Source of the DNA: Nemertoderma westbladi
Taxonomy: Eukaryota > Xenacoelomorpha > Nemertodermatida > Nemertodermatidae
Direction of reading: 5' to 3'
DNA: 29,572 bases
Assembly (NCBI GenBank): GCA_032718475.1
Contig: JAUCBJ010001432.1
Location: forward strand, 1 to 29,572
Shown here: positions 8,030 through 19,610 of the stretch, piece after piece
Layout: every line of letters begins with the position of its first letter
Numbering within the stretch: position 1 is the first letter of the stretch
Notes under the pieces: model-generated
Told to the model about the DNA's origin: nothing
What the model saw: only the letters and a program-made list of their open reading frames with translations
Databases searched by the model: none
Made by a program: the position numbers and the translations under genes

Positions 8030-9000
8030 TCGAATACTTCAGTATATTTATTTTTATTATTTAATTATCCAATACAATATTTATAATAATCAGCGTGACA
8101 TTACTATTTCGATGCTTTTTCGCACTCAATCTACTCCACTCACGTAGTAGAATATAAATGGCTTCACTTCATTTTTGTTCTTGTGTCACAAGTGTGGGAG
8201 TGGGACATGGGGGGGATAATTAGTTTAAAAGTATAAATTAATATAATGTTTACGTGAATGCCGCTTGACTGACCAAAACATTCCCGCATACAGATGAAGA
8301 TAAGATGCGTCCAAGAATGAGCTCTGATCAGGCTCTGAAGGCTTAATAATAATAATGATAATGCACTCTATTTACATTGCGTTGTTATGTTTCAATGTTT
8401 GGTATGTTAAACTAAACGATCGTGGTGAGTCGAGAGACTGGGCGCAAAACCAACCTTAGCGAATTAATATCCCGCCTCAATGTTAAATTCTCAATTTAGG
8501 GAAAGGAGCAGGTTACAGTGGCACGTTATTTTTAACAAAACAATAAACTAAACACAATAGAACTGGTTACAGTTTTATTTTTGAGAGTAATCAGCTGTTA
8601 TTTGCGGTAAAATTTTTGAATTGCGAATAAATAAATTGATATTCCCAAAATGATAGGATTACAATAAACAAAATAGAAAAAAAACAGTATCACTGTATCG
8701 ATATGAAAACTCGATTGTGGGCTGTAGTATAAGATAATTCATACAGATACACAGAGTGTAACATACTGATTAACAAAATAAAAAAAAACAGACAAGACTC
8801 ATTATAACGATGGACTGCTTTTATTTTTAATTTTTTTGTAGTTTTTTTGACGGTGTAACATGACGTGTTATGTGTAGTGTATATAATGCTGATTTTAACA
8901 CAAAGTTGAGGTTTTGTGTGCGCGACACTAACTCGACTACTCGCCTTTTAAGCGTATATATTCAATGCATTGTTTGAATGTTTATAATTTGTAAAGATTA
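8030..9000. other. Non-coding AT-rich interval
   Basis: No gene was recognised. One block, AGGGAAAGGAGCAGGTTACA (8498-8517, extending to 8521), recurs inverted and exactly at 26204-26227, so part of this interval belongs to an interspersed repeat family. Confidence 0.5.
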
Positions 9001-9150
9001 TCGGTGCTAGTCCCTTTATCCCTGCACCCTGGCTAGTCCCTTTATAACATCAAAAGTTATCCCCTGGCTCCTTGCAGGTATTGACCCCACGACCTCCGTA
9101 GATATATGAATTTAACGCGCAAAGGATTTAACAACTAGGCCTACAGTACG
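9000..9150 (-). repeat. Degenerate tRNA-derived SINE-like fragment
   Basis: Read on the minus strand, TAGGCCTAGTTGTTAAATC (9143-9125) resembles a tRNA A box and D arm. About 35 bases later GGTCGTGGGGTCAATACC (9094-9077) resembles a T arm and B box. The spacing and order suit a Pol III promoter of a tRNA-like SINE head. The tail (9000-9070) holds two copies of a GGGACTAGC-type motif. It is degraded, and no cloverleaf is preserved. Confidence 0.35.
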
Positions 9151-9460
9151 TCATGTTGTTAAAATGATAAATTGTGGGCCTCCCACAATCTAAACCCGGC
9201 CGGCACTGTGACTTACTGTTAGGCCTACCTCAGCCTGACCGTAGAATACGGTACAATCATACTGAAATAATACTTTTACTTTATTTCACGCCGTGATATA
9301 TATAGCCACCCATCATTGATTTATAATTTATTTAATGTACTGTATTGTAATATATAAACGGAAACGCATGAAACTTTCATGCGAAACTTTAAAAGTAATA
9401 AACTCACAATGACTCGAACGCCCTACAATTTCCAGCTACAGCGATTGACAGTTTATTAAG
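9150..9460. other. Non-coding interval with a short perfect palindrome
   Basis: No gene was recognised. CGCATGAAA (9365-9373) and TTTCATGCG (9375-9383) are perfect inverted arms separated by one base. Confidence 0.5.
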
Positions 9461-9838
9461 ATGACTCAGATGTTGTTAGGCATTGATATACTTTTTGCTG
9501 ATGACGCTAATATTTTGTTGTTTAGTTCAAATATAAAAAATCTGGTTGATATTGCAAATATAGAACTAACAAAATTAAATACGTGGTTGTCAATTAACAA
9601 GGTATCATTAATAATGCCGAAAAAAGCAATGTCATGTCTATAAAAACCCGTAATCAAACAGACAGTTAAACCTGAACCAATTAATATTGACAACATGAAA
9701 TCAAAGCAGTAAATGTCTTAAAGTTTCTAGAAGTTTTTATTGACCAACGCCTTACTTGGAAGTCACACATAAATAAAATCTCATCGAAAATAAGTGACAA
9801 TTTAGGAATAATTAACAGAATAAAACATTTTGCAACAC
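9461..9838 (+). pseudogene. Non-LTR retrotransposon reverse transcriptase relic
   Basis: The translation near 9485-9640 shows the RT catalytic box FADDANILLF, followed by the usual linker ending in LNTWLSINKVSL. After frame changes, another frame (about 9709-9838) gives VLKFLEVFIDQRLTWKSH and then a NRIKHF-like end, which normally follow the catalytic box in jockey/CR1-like non-LTR retrotransposons. The upstream fingers and endonuclease are absent, and at least two frame changes and a stop separate the parts. This is a dead 5'-truncated fragment on the + strand. Confidence 0.85.
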
Positions 9839-9902
9839 CAGTTTACTTGATTATTTTTCGCTTTCCATTAATATTTTGACTTCAGGGTTATTTTTTGTAC
9901 TT

Positions 9903-10020
9903 ACGGTGTTTTTGCATTGTACAAGCTGCATGTAAATACATTCGATACAAAGCAAAAGCAAATGTCACAATGACAAAACACCGCAAGTTTGTCAGTTGCG
10001 GTGTTTTTGCATTGTATGAA
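9903..10020. repeat. CGGTGTTTTTGCATTGTA repeat pair and hairpin
   Basis: CGGTGTTTTTGCATTGTA occurs at about 9905 and again at 10000. Just before the second copy, AAAACACCGCAA (9975-9986) and TTGCGGTGTTTT (9996-10007) form a 12 bp perfect stem with a 9-base loop. It may be the edge of a small inverted-repeat element. Confidence 0.65.
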
Positions 10021-10037
10021 TTTAATGCATAAATTGT

Positions 10038-10057
10038 GGGGGGGGGGGGGGGGGGGG
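10038..10057 (+). repeat. G20 homopolymer
   Basis: Twenty consecutive G residues, followed by AACCCCC. Confidence 0.9.
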
Positions 10058-10276
10058 AACCCCCTGTGGTTTTTAATTTTTAAAATCTTATCGGTAGTAG
10101 GTCTAGTGTTAGGTTTGGGTGAACTCTTTTCGGTAATAGTGGTAACACCATGGTGCTCACTATCTTCTGGATCTTTGTTGAACATGAGACTGGATAAATC
10201 CCGATATGACACTTCCGTTTAGGATACTTTGGGAACATTACTTTGATGTATGTTCCTTCACCTTTGTAACTATTGC

Positions 10277-10368
10277 ATTTGTCAACTGGAGCCACCTCTC
10301 CCCCCTCGAGTTCAAGTGAGTAATCAACCGGAGCCACCTCTCCCCCATCGAGTTCAACTGAGTAACAA
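10277..10368. repeat. 46 bp tandem duplication
   Basis: Two adjacent copies contain GGAGCCACCTCTCCCCC followed by TCGAGTTCAA and TGAGTAA, differing at a few positions. Confidence 0.75.
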
Positions 10369-10379
10369 AATTTGTTCTA

Positions 10380-10660
10380 CTGTACTTGTATTTTTCGTGC
10401 CGCGCATTGACACATCCAAAAATGGTCTAATCAACAAGATACGATATATTTCAGTGTCATATTCATGATCAGCATCACAAAAAACCATATGGTCATAAAA
10501 TCAATTTGATTTTTTTGTGATATTTCATTATGATATTTGCACTGCTTGTTTTTTTCGTGCCCCAGGGGGCACATTCAAAATTTCAAAAAATGTTCTCTAA
10601 TGTTATATCTGAGTTCTATAATCGTGATTAGCATCCAAAAACCCGCTATATGCAGCAAAT
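10380..10660. repeat. Degenerate ~165 bp tandem pair
   Basis: Two diverged copies begin near 10380 and 10545. Both contain a CTGTACTTG/CTGCTTG start, TTTTTCGTGCC, ACACATCCAAAA/GCACATTCAAAA, and an end resembling GATCAGCATC/GATTAGCATC followed by CAAAAAACC. 10661-11147 holds nothing I can name. Confidence 0.55.
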
Positions 10661-11147
10661 AAAATACTTTTAGTGAGCCATAAAAACTTTCGAAAATTTA
10701 GTACAAAAAATACTGAAGATTGGTGCCATTAACGGACCACAGCTCGAAAACTAACATAGCCATTTTAGTTAGGTTTGTTCTATTGGATAGTCCATTAAAT
10801 TTTAGGAAAAGTCACGAAATCTCGGGGTTCCCAATAAACCTGACTCAAAGATACAGATGAATTACAAAAAATAAAAATAAAATAATTATAGAGAAATACT
10901 GTAGGTCAGTGTGCTACTGTATATTCTAGGGCCTACTATTATCATCAATCAACAATACGCAATAAATAATATGAGAACAAAACTGTTACCGCTACAAGGA
11001 TATATAATACTAATTATAATATTAAAATGTAGTCACGTTTACTTACTGTAGGGTTTATGCAATTGCAATGTCTGTTCACTAGTCGGTAGGTTGTTCCGTA
11101 GCCATAGAGCCATATGATGATAATACATGATTTTTATTGCGTCCAGT

Positions 11148-11172
11148 CCCCCCCCCCCCCCCCCCCCCCCCC
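11148..11172 (+). repeat. C25 homopolymer
   Basis: Twenty-five consecutive C residues, immediately upstream of an integrase relic. Confidence 0.9.
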
Positions 11173-11186
11173 TATATGGGCATTCG

Positions 11187-11495
11187 TGGGCTATCTAGTG
11201 TAACTAAACTGAAATCGAACCTTGCTCTTAATTCAATTCAAGTTAAGAAACAGACTTGGTCTCGAATTGGAATCGATTTAATAGGGCCGCTACCGTTGAC
11301 CGTGAAGGGAAATGCGTATATAATGACATGTACGGACTACTTTACTAAATGGCCCGAAGCCAAAGGCTCTTCCTGGAAAAGACTCCCGTTGCGGAATTTC
11401 TGTACGAATTGTTGACTCGCTATGGGGTGGCGGAGATCGTGATGTCAGATCAGGGACGTGAGTTCGTGGCAGAAGTTAATGAACAGCTTTTTACG
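11187..11495 (+). pseudogene. Ginger/Ty3-gypsy-type integrase relic
   Basis: The first frame (about 11187-11375) encodes WSRIGIDLIGPLPLTVKGNA, then YIMTCTDYFTKWPEA. These are the first catalytic aspartate blocks of the integrase core as found in Ty3/gypsy elements, Ginger transposons and KRBA2/SCAND3-like domesticated genes. A frame change near 11370 moves into a second frame with TPVAEFLYELLTRYGVAEIV and SDQGREFV, which holds the second catalytic aspartate. Similarity stops near 11495; the third catalytic residue and everything downstream are missing. It is a truncated, frame-shifted fragment unrelated to the intact integrase at 3903-5057. Confidence 0.85.
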
Positions 11496-11639
11496 TATTC
11501 ATTAATACCACCCACTGTACATTGTTATGTATCATTGTATATTGTTTATGGTATTCTGGTATACTTTATGATATGTAATAAATAGACCTAATGTAATGTG
11601 TAATGAAATTACAATTGAATCCCTTATTTCAAACCATTA

Positions 11640-11780
11640 AATCACCGGGGGGCATTCTACGCGGTAGGGGGCCATATGGCGCTAGGCCTATGTGACCCGG
11701 GGGGACATTTGACGCTAGGCGAATATGCCCCCCTGGGCATTCCGCGCGGGGGGACATTTTCGCCTGTGACACAGGGTACC
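11640..11780. repeat. GC-rich degenerate repeat with GGGGGCAT/GGGGGACATTT motifs
   Basis: Repeated blocks such as GGGGGGCATT, GACGCTAGGCG and GGGGGGACATTT, plus an inverted ATGCCCCCC, make a compact GC-rich island in AT-rich surroundings. No coding sense was found. 11781-12126 holds nothing I can name. Confidence 0.55.
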
Positions 11781-12126
11781 TAACCTTTATCGACACAAAA
11801 AGAAGAAATACCACAACCAATTTATTACACAGAGCGACTATTTCCAAAATACATAAACAGCAACAAAAAGTAGTCTCTATCAATCGTCATTCTAGCCCAA
11901 ATATTACAGCATTAACCCTCCTACTGTACTGTACGAACATCGTACATGTTCCATATAGGTTTGATATGCTTTTAAGTTTGCAAAGCCTTCCTCCCCAATG
12001 ACAATTTTCAGTCATTGTTACTTCCTGTCACACCAATTCATGACTATAACACAAGAGGTGCTCTTAGTGAAAATTCATACAGATCTCGTACTATAGGCTA
12101 GCACTCAATCAATATACTAACGAGCA

Positions 12127-12452
12127 ACGTTGTTGCTCATTGTTGTTCGTTTGTTGCTCATTGTTGCTCGTTGTTGCTCATTGTTGCTCGTTAGTCGTTG
12201 TTGCTCATTGTTGTTCGTTGTTGCTCATTGTTGCTCATTGTTGTTCGTTGTTGCTCGTTGTTGCTCATTGTTGCTCATTGTTACTCGTTGTTGTACTTTA
12301 TTATTGCTCGTTGTTGCTCATTGTTACTCGTTAATTGATGCTCGTTGTTGCTTATTGTTGCTCGTTGTTGCTCATTATTGCTCGTTGTAGCTCATTGTTG
12401 CTCGTTGTTGCTCATTGTTGCTCCTTGTTGTTGGTCATTGTTGCTCGTTGTG
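12127..12452 (+). repeat. 10 bp minisatellite (TTGTTGCTCR)
   Basis: This is a tandem array of TTGTTGCTCA and TTGTTGCTCG units, about 30 copies with occasional variants (TTGTTACTCG, TTGTAGCTCA). The Leu/Val/Cys-rich frames through it are by-products of the repeat. Confidence 0.95.
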
Positions 12453-12655
12453 CATTTTAGCACCTACCGGGCCTAATACTGTACAGTAATAATTGATTAA
12501 TAGCACAATACTGAACAGTGCTTGAGTCAGGGAATACAGAATACTGGAATAGGCTTATTTCTTTATTTAATACTGTCTGACTCTCAGACTCTAGGCCTAA
12601 TATAAAATATTTCGGTACAGCAGTATTAACAGAGCAAATTTCAACAGACGACAGA

Positions 12656-14471
12656 ATGACCGTGTTCCGGACACCGGTGGCTATCTTAGCTATGTATTCT
12701 TTACTACCCATTCTACTTCTCCATGTCAACAATATTGTAGCAGAAGAAGATACTGGTGATACGTGGGTGTCAGTCGTTATATCAGAAAAGGATCCAAATA
12801 AACCAAAACTAAGGATTGCGGACACTACTGATGCCGATGGTTGGGTTGGATCTACGAGTCGTCAACTATTTTACGGCTGGATTAATAATCAAGTTAAAAT
12901 GAAATGTCAGAATAACGTTGATTCATCAAGGTAGGTAAACCAAGCCATCCCGCTCCCGAACCGCCACCAACTGACCAGGGCACAAGGTCTGAAGGTTGCA
13001 AAATACCGGTATCATCATATTCCAGTATGCCCAATTCCTATTCGGGGGTGTATTCATAATCATAACTGCAAGCTGCAAGCACTGAAGCAGCAAGCAAGCC
13101 TAGGCAGCCAGGCAGCTAGGCCTATTGTTAGATTGGTGTATTACAGTACAGTATTATTCAGTTATTGCATGCTATAAAAATGTAAAACTAACAGCGTGAT
13201 ACTGGTATAGGCCTAGTCTAACTAAATACAGAAATAACTACCTGCTTCGTAGGCATAGATAGATAGTTCATAGTTACAGTACAGTGTACAGAGTTACTGG
13301 TGTTAGCATAGTGGCTAGACCTGTACCGGTAGACACCGGCGACCGGCCCGGCATTCCGACTCGACCGGTATATCCTGATACAAACTGACCTGGCAGGATA
13401 AAAGTAGGGCTAATTACCGGTAATGCGGAGATAATTTTCTTTTTTGTAAACTTTAAATACAGTGCAGAGATAGTTAACTTTTTTTTGTAAACGTTACTTT
13501 AGTTTACAGCTGTACAGGGAGCCATGCAGTGTGGATACCACCGGGAGTGCACAGGAGTGTTTTGTGTTACTGTCAGACTATTTAGGCATATCGCATATCA
13601 TATATTAATTATTACCGTCTGACCGTTACATATGTATTATCAGTTCATGCAGTCATGTACCTGTGTTAGTATTGATTTACTACAGATACGCCTAATTTAA
13701 GGCCTACCTTCTTCATTGAATTTCAGCGACAATTCGACTGGCCTAGAAAAGAAATGCTTCGACCCGGGTACTGATACTACGTGTCCAGTCCGATACGAAT
13801 CGTTCGAGGATTATCCTCAAGGTTTGTCTAATAAATATATTCAAATCTGTCGATGCAGTTATTGTATCTGATAAGTTATAATTATAAAGAATGACTATAA
13901 ATTCTTAAGCTATAATAACTAAATTTCGACTTATTAAATAAGATAGGTAAAATCTTTACATTTTTTAAACTAGTGAAATAAAGTAATCTATTTATATAAA
14001 ACATTCCTTTCTTTCACTGAGTTTTTTGCAAACATCCGTGTGAGGTTTTTCAGATACAATTTAATTATGAACTACCGGTACACAAGATTCCTGTGTACAA
14101 CTGTACTAGCGGTATTATATTAATTATATTTAGATATTAGTATTGGTATCCAAGAAAAGTTCAACGTTATTCACTCCGATGATTGTAAAATAACCCGTGA
14201 GGCCTTACAGGATATTCTAGAACGAGCAGCCAACAACACCGATACCGTCGAAGATAATGTTACCTGGAAGGTGGCCTACGTTTACCCGCCGAAGCACGGC
14301 TACTACATGGATAGCGTTATGATACCGGTAGCAATGTGTATGTTCGTCGCGGTTGTCATTCTCGCTATAGCGTCCTACCTGACTTCTAACTATCGACGCC
14401 GTAAGGAAAGGAAGGAACGCGCACACAAAGCTGGCGAGGGTATCCTATTAGTGAAGGCGCAGCCGGCGTGA
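12656..14471 (+). CDS. Three-exon gene for a type I membrane glycoprotein, family unknown
   Basis: Exons are 12656-12930, 13727-13821 and 14134-14471. All junctions follow GT-AG (AAG|GTAGGT, TTTCAG|C, AAG|GTTTGT, TTTAG|AT), and the phases join into one frame of 235 codons plus stop. The product has a hydrophobic signal peptide (about 1-29), an ectodomain with four cysteines (84, 102, 111, 141) and three N-glycosylation sequons (N94, N157, N165), a transmembrane helix (about 185-206), and a short basic cytoplasmic tail (RRRKERKER, 211-219) ending in KAQPA. The gene is therefore likely to encode a cell-surface or endomembrane protein. I do not recognise the family and assign no function. The consistent splice phases and the domain layout are the main support; the start codon is the first ATG in the open frame before the signal peptide. 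Confidence 0.75.
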
Positions 14472-15397
14472 GGAGTTGGAGGTTGATATGGTGGACAATC
14501 ATATCGAAGTTATCGCGTTAACACTACGAGAGCAGCCGGTTATTATTAATTTCTATCAACTTAGGAACGGGGCCTATTTATAATTCTCTACTATATAATA
14601 TTATTTTATATTATTTCTAGTCAAATATATAAATTTTTTGTACTTGTAATTCATAAACTAATTACTACCGGTATGTTTAAAGATTTACAAGATTTCGGCC
14701 TTTATGTAAATGTAATTATTAGAAGTTTATCAGAACGTATTCGGTTGTTAGTCGATTAGTTGACGTCTAAAAGACGAAACTTATTTGAATAATTTATTAT
14801 TATACTAGTTCATAAATATAAAGCATGGGGGTGCGCTTTGCATGAATTTAATCTCAGTGCAAGTAATTGTGATGCAGTAATTAATTGTAGTCAATATTGC
14901 TATTGCAATGGGTAATTATTTTGTGTTTAATATTTTGCGACTTAAACTCCACAGTTCCTGCCTGTAGCTTCTCTTGTTGTATTAACTTTTTTGCGTAATC
15001 TGTGATGGTATTTATTCATTTTTTTCTTACGTCCACATAATTTATTAAACTGGTTTTCGTTTCGGTATTTTTTCAAGGCATTCGAATATATATCTCCTTA
15101 TATTACACCGTTTGTGCTGTGCGCGCAGCCCATGGGTTTTTTTTGCGTCGAGAAACCCTCCAAGCTTCCACCAACCAATGTAGATTCAATTTGGTATCTT
15201 TACTAACCTTTAGCTTTCTACAGTTTTTATATGCAGCATTAATTGGTGCCCCATCTTAGGATTTCGTTGTTTCGAACCGTCTCTCTCCTTTTGTGCTTAG
15301 ATTTCTGCTCGGTTTAATTAAAATTAACAATGTGCCAATTGTATAGAGATGGCAATTTAATTATTGTAGTAGTAAAATATCAGAACACACATGGTTG
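14472..15397. other. 3' flank of the membrane-protein gene, non-coding
   Basis: AT-rich, no gene or definite repeat recognised. It presumably includes the 3' untranslated region of the gene ending at 14471; I could not find a convincing AATAAA close to the stop. Confidence 0.4.
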
Positions 15398-18300
15398 ATA
15401 AATTACTTGTTGGTGTAGGCACAATAAATTACTTGTTGGTGTAGGCACAATAAATTACTTGTTGGTGTAGCCACAATAAATTACTTGTTGGTGTAGCCAC
15501 AATAAATTACTTGTTGGTGTAGCCACAATAAATTACTTGTTGGTGTAGGTACAATAAATTACTTGTTGGTGTAGGCACAATAAATTACTTGTTGGTGTAG
15601 CCACAATAAATTACTTGTTGGTGTAGCCACAATAAATTACTTGTTGGTGTAGCCACAATAAATTACTTGTTGGTGTAGGCACAATAAATTACTTGTTGGT
15701 GTAGCCACAATAAATTACTTGTTGGTGTAGCCACAATAAATTACTTGTTGGTGTAGCCACAATAAATTACTTGTTGGTGTAGGCACAATAAATTACTTGT
15801 TGGTGTAGCCACAATAAATTACTTGTTGGTGTAGCCACAATAAATTACTTGTTGGTGTAGCCACAATAAATTACTTGTTGGTGTAGCCACAATAAATTAC
15901 TTGTTGGTGTAGGCACAATAAATTACTTGTTGGTCTAGCCACAATAAATTTATTGTTGGTGTAGCCACAATAAATTTATTGTTGGTGTAGCCACAATAAA
16001 TTACTTGTTGGTGAAGCCACAATAAATTACTTGTTGGTGTAGCCACAATAAATTTATTGTTGGTGTAGCCACAATAAATTTATTGTTGGTGTAGCCACAA
16101 TAAATTACTTGTTGGTGTAGCCACAATAAATTTATTGTTGGTGTAGCCACATTAAATTTATTGTTGGTGTAGCCACAATAAATTTATTGTTGGTGTAGAC
16201 ACAATAAATTTATTGTTGGTGTAGCCACAATAAATTACTTGTTGGTGAAGCCACAATAAATTACTTGTTGGTGTAGCCACAATAAATTTATTGTTGGTGT
16301 AGCCACAATAAATTTATTGTTGGTGTAGCCACAATAAATTACTTGTTGGTGTAGCCACAATAAATTTATTGTTGGTGTAGCCACAATAAATTTATTGTTG
16401 GTGTAGCCACAATAAATTTATTGTTGGTGTAGACACAATAAATTTATTGTTGGTGTAGCCACAATAAATTACTTGTTGGTGTAGCCACAATAAATTTATT
16501 GTTGGTGTAGCCACAATAAATTTATTGTTGGTGTAGCCACAATAAATTACTTGTTGGTGTAGCCACAATAAATTTATTGTTGGTGTAGCCACAATAAATT
16601 ACTTGTTGGTGTAGCCACAATAAATTACTTGTTGGTGTAGCCACAATAAATTTATTGTTGGTGTAGCCACAATAAATTTATTGTTGGTGTAGCCACAATA
16701 AATTACTTGTTGGTGTAGCCACAATAAATTACTTGTTGGTGTAGCCACAATAAATTTATTGTTGGTGTAGCCACAATAAATTACTTGTTGGTGTAGCCAC
16801 AATAAATTTATTGTTGGTGTAGCCACAATAAATTACTTGTTAGTGTAGCCACAATAAATTTATTGTTGCTGTAGCCACAATAAATTACTTGTTGGTGTAG
16901 CCACAATAAATTTATTGTTGGTGTAGCCACAATAAATTACTCGTTGGTGTAGCCACAATAAATTACTTGTTGGTGTAGCCACAATAAATTTATTGTTGGT
17001 GTAGCCACAATAAATTTATTGTTGGTGTAGCCACAATAAATTACTTGTTGGTGTAGCCACAATAAATTACTTGTTGGTGTAGCCACAATAAATTTATTGT
17101 TGGTGTAGCCACAATAAATTACTTGTTGGTGTAGCCACAATAAATTTATTGTTGGTGTAGCCACAATAAATTACTTGTTAGTGTAGCCACAATAAATTTA
17201 TTGTTGCTGTAGCCACAATAAATTACTTGTTGGTGTAGCCACAATAAATTTATTGTTGGTGTAGCCACAATAAATTACTTGTTGGTGTAGCCACAATAAA
17301 TTACTTGTTGGTGTATGTAGCCACAATAAATTACTTGTTGGTGTTCCCACAATAAATTTATTGTTGGTGTAGCCACAATAAATTACTTGTTGGTGTAGCC
17401 ACAATAAATTTATTGTTGGTGTAGCCACAATAAATTACTTGTTGGTGTAGCCACAATAAATTTATTGTTGGTGTAGCCACAATAAATTACTTGTTGGTGT
17501 AGCCACAATAAATTTATTGTTGCTGTAGCCACAATAAATTACTTGTTGGTGTAGCCACAATAAATTTATTGTTGGTGTAGCCACAATAAATTACTTGTTG
17601 GTGTAGCCACAATAAATTACTTGTTGGTGTAGCCACAATAAATTACTTGTTGGTCTAGCCACAATAAATTACTTGTTGGTGTATGTAGCCACAATAAATT
17701 ACTTGTTGGTGTAGCCACAATAAATTTATTGTTGGTGTAGCCACAATAAATTACTTGTTGGTGTAGCCACAATAAATTTATTGTTGGTGTAGCCACAATA
17801 AATTACTTGTTGGTGTAGCCACAATAAATTTATTGTTGCTGTAGCCACAATAAATTACTTGTTGGTGTAGCCACAATAAATTTATTGTTGGTGTAGCCAC
17901 AATAAATTACTTGTTGGTGTAGCCACAATAAATTTATTGTTGGTGTAGCCACAATAAATTACTTGTTGGTGTAGCCACAATAAATTTATTGTTGGTGTAG
18001 CCACAATAAATTACTTGTTGGTGTAGCCACAATAAATTTATTGTTGCTGTAGCCACAATAAATTACTTGTTGGTGTAGCCACAATAAATTTATTGTTGGT
18101 GTAGCCACAATAAATTACTTGTTGGTGTAGCCACAATAAATTACTTGTTGGTGTAGCCACAATAAATTACTTGTTGGTCTAGCCACAATAAATTACTTGT
18201 TGGTGTATGTAGCCACAATAAATTACTTGTTGGTGTAGCCACAATAAATTTATTGTTGGTGTAGCCACAATAAATTACTTGTTGGTGTAGCCACAATAAA

Positions 18301-18538
18301 TTACTTGTTGGTGTAGCCACAATAAATTACTTGTTGGTGTAGCCACAATAAATTTATTGTTGCTGTAGCCACAATAAATTACTTGTTGGTGTAGCCACAA
18401 TAAATTTATTGTTGGTGTAGCCACAATAAATTTATTGTTGGTGTAGCCACAATAAATTACTTGTTGGTGTAGCCACAATAAAGTACTTGTTGGTGTATGT
18501 AGCCACAATAAATTTATTGTTGGTGTAGCCACAATAAA
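15398..18538. repeat. 26 bp satellite array with two unit types and higher-order repeats
   Basis: About 120 copies of a 26 bp unit. Type A contains ACAATAAATTACTTGTTGG. Type B has ACAATAAATTTATTGT, a 16 bp perfect palindrome. The first ~550 bp are almost all type A, with a GGCAC variant recurring roughly every 4-5 units; from about 15940 types A and B alternate. Rare marker variants (GCTGTAGCC, TGTATGTAG, GGTCTAGCC, TTAGTGTAG) recur at fixed distances of 338 bp (13 units) and 316 bp (12 units plus 4 bases), showing higher-order repeats. Minus-strand frames encoding ATPTINLLWLHQQ-like peptides are artefacts of the repeat. Confidence 0.97.
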
Positions 18539-19444
18539 TATCCGCTGCCAGTGTAGAATATAATTTGTAAAGTAAGTCACTATCAGATAGTGTTAGAACT
18601 GGTGTCGGGTGGAATCAATTTTATTGCTACATAATAAATACCTGGAGTAATATATTATCTACATAATACTATATTACGGTGTTCTTTCTGATATTATCAT
18701 AATCGATTTTGTAATTAACGTACGGTAGCGTAGCATTGGTAATTTGTTAATTTATCTGTTTTCATTCGAGTGATTTGTTTCAAGCCGAACGCAGTGAATG
18801 TGTGCAAATATGGCGCAGATCGGAAAGTAGTTTTTTTTTCGAAATTGTAACATTACGATTACGAAACAACTACAGAAACTTGACCACTTACCGGTACCGG
18901 TAAGTCTGAGAGTTAGTTAGGCAGCAGCTCTGCTTTCATGTGTATCAGAGGTTACCGTAGAAACGATATTGCATGCATTAATTACTCGGCGTTGTGTTTA
19001 TAATCAAGGCCATAAAGTATTGTTTACATTTTTTAATAACGTAATTAATATTAATATAATAGGCCTCCTATTATTACTGAGTTTAGTATCTTTTACTCTT
19101 GTCTAACTGCCTTATCTTTTAGTATATATAATTATTATATTGCCCTAAACTAGATTCTCTGAGATATAAATGATTCGTTTATATTACAACCGGGTTTGTT
19201 TTACTTTTTTTACTTTTGGTTATTGTTTTTCTACTTTAGTTGTTGGTGTTGCTAATGCGTTGCCAAGTTACCTTAAATCTTAATTATCGATAATATTAAT
19301 TTAAATTACCAATAGAAAAAATATACGTCGCGAAGTTTCATATTCTATAACCTTTACAATTTTATTCATAAATAATAATTGATATAAATAATATAATAAT
19401 AGTTAGCTTAGATACCAACATGTCTAGTCGATAAGAAAATAATT
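18539..19444. other. Non-coding AT-rich interval
   Basis: No gene was recognised. TACCGGTACCGGTAAGT near 18890 is a local run of the TACCGGTA word that is scattered through the window. Confidence 0.4.
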
Positions 19445-19610
19445 CCGACACAAGAATGGGCCTAGAGTGATTCCTAAAAATACTAACCGACACAAGAATG
19501 GTCCTAGAGTGATTCCTAAAAATACTAACCGACACAAGAATGGGCCTAGAGTGATTCCTAAAAATACTAACCGACACAAGAATGGGCCTAGAGTGATTCC
19601 TAAAAATACT
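19445..19610 (+). repeat. 42 bp minisatellite, four copies
   Basis: Units start at 19445, 19487, 19529 and 19571, each beginning CCGACACAAGAATGG and containing CCTAGAGTGATTCC. The 42 bp period keeps a 14-residue reading frame (RHKNGPRVIPKNTN), which continues as an open frame to 19808. I see no domain in that extension and do not call it a gene. Confidence 0.95.

Noticed and set aside
15398-18538. CRISPR-like array
   Set aside because: Units are directly adjacent with no unique spacers, no cas genes exist, and the DNA is animal.
15398-18580. Many minus-strand open frames with a 26-residue repeat
   Set aside because: The 26 bp unit cycles through all frames and produces the same peptide everywhere. 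No start context, splice site or conserved non-repeat domain is present.
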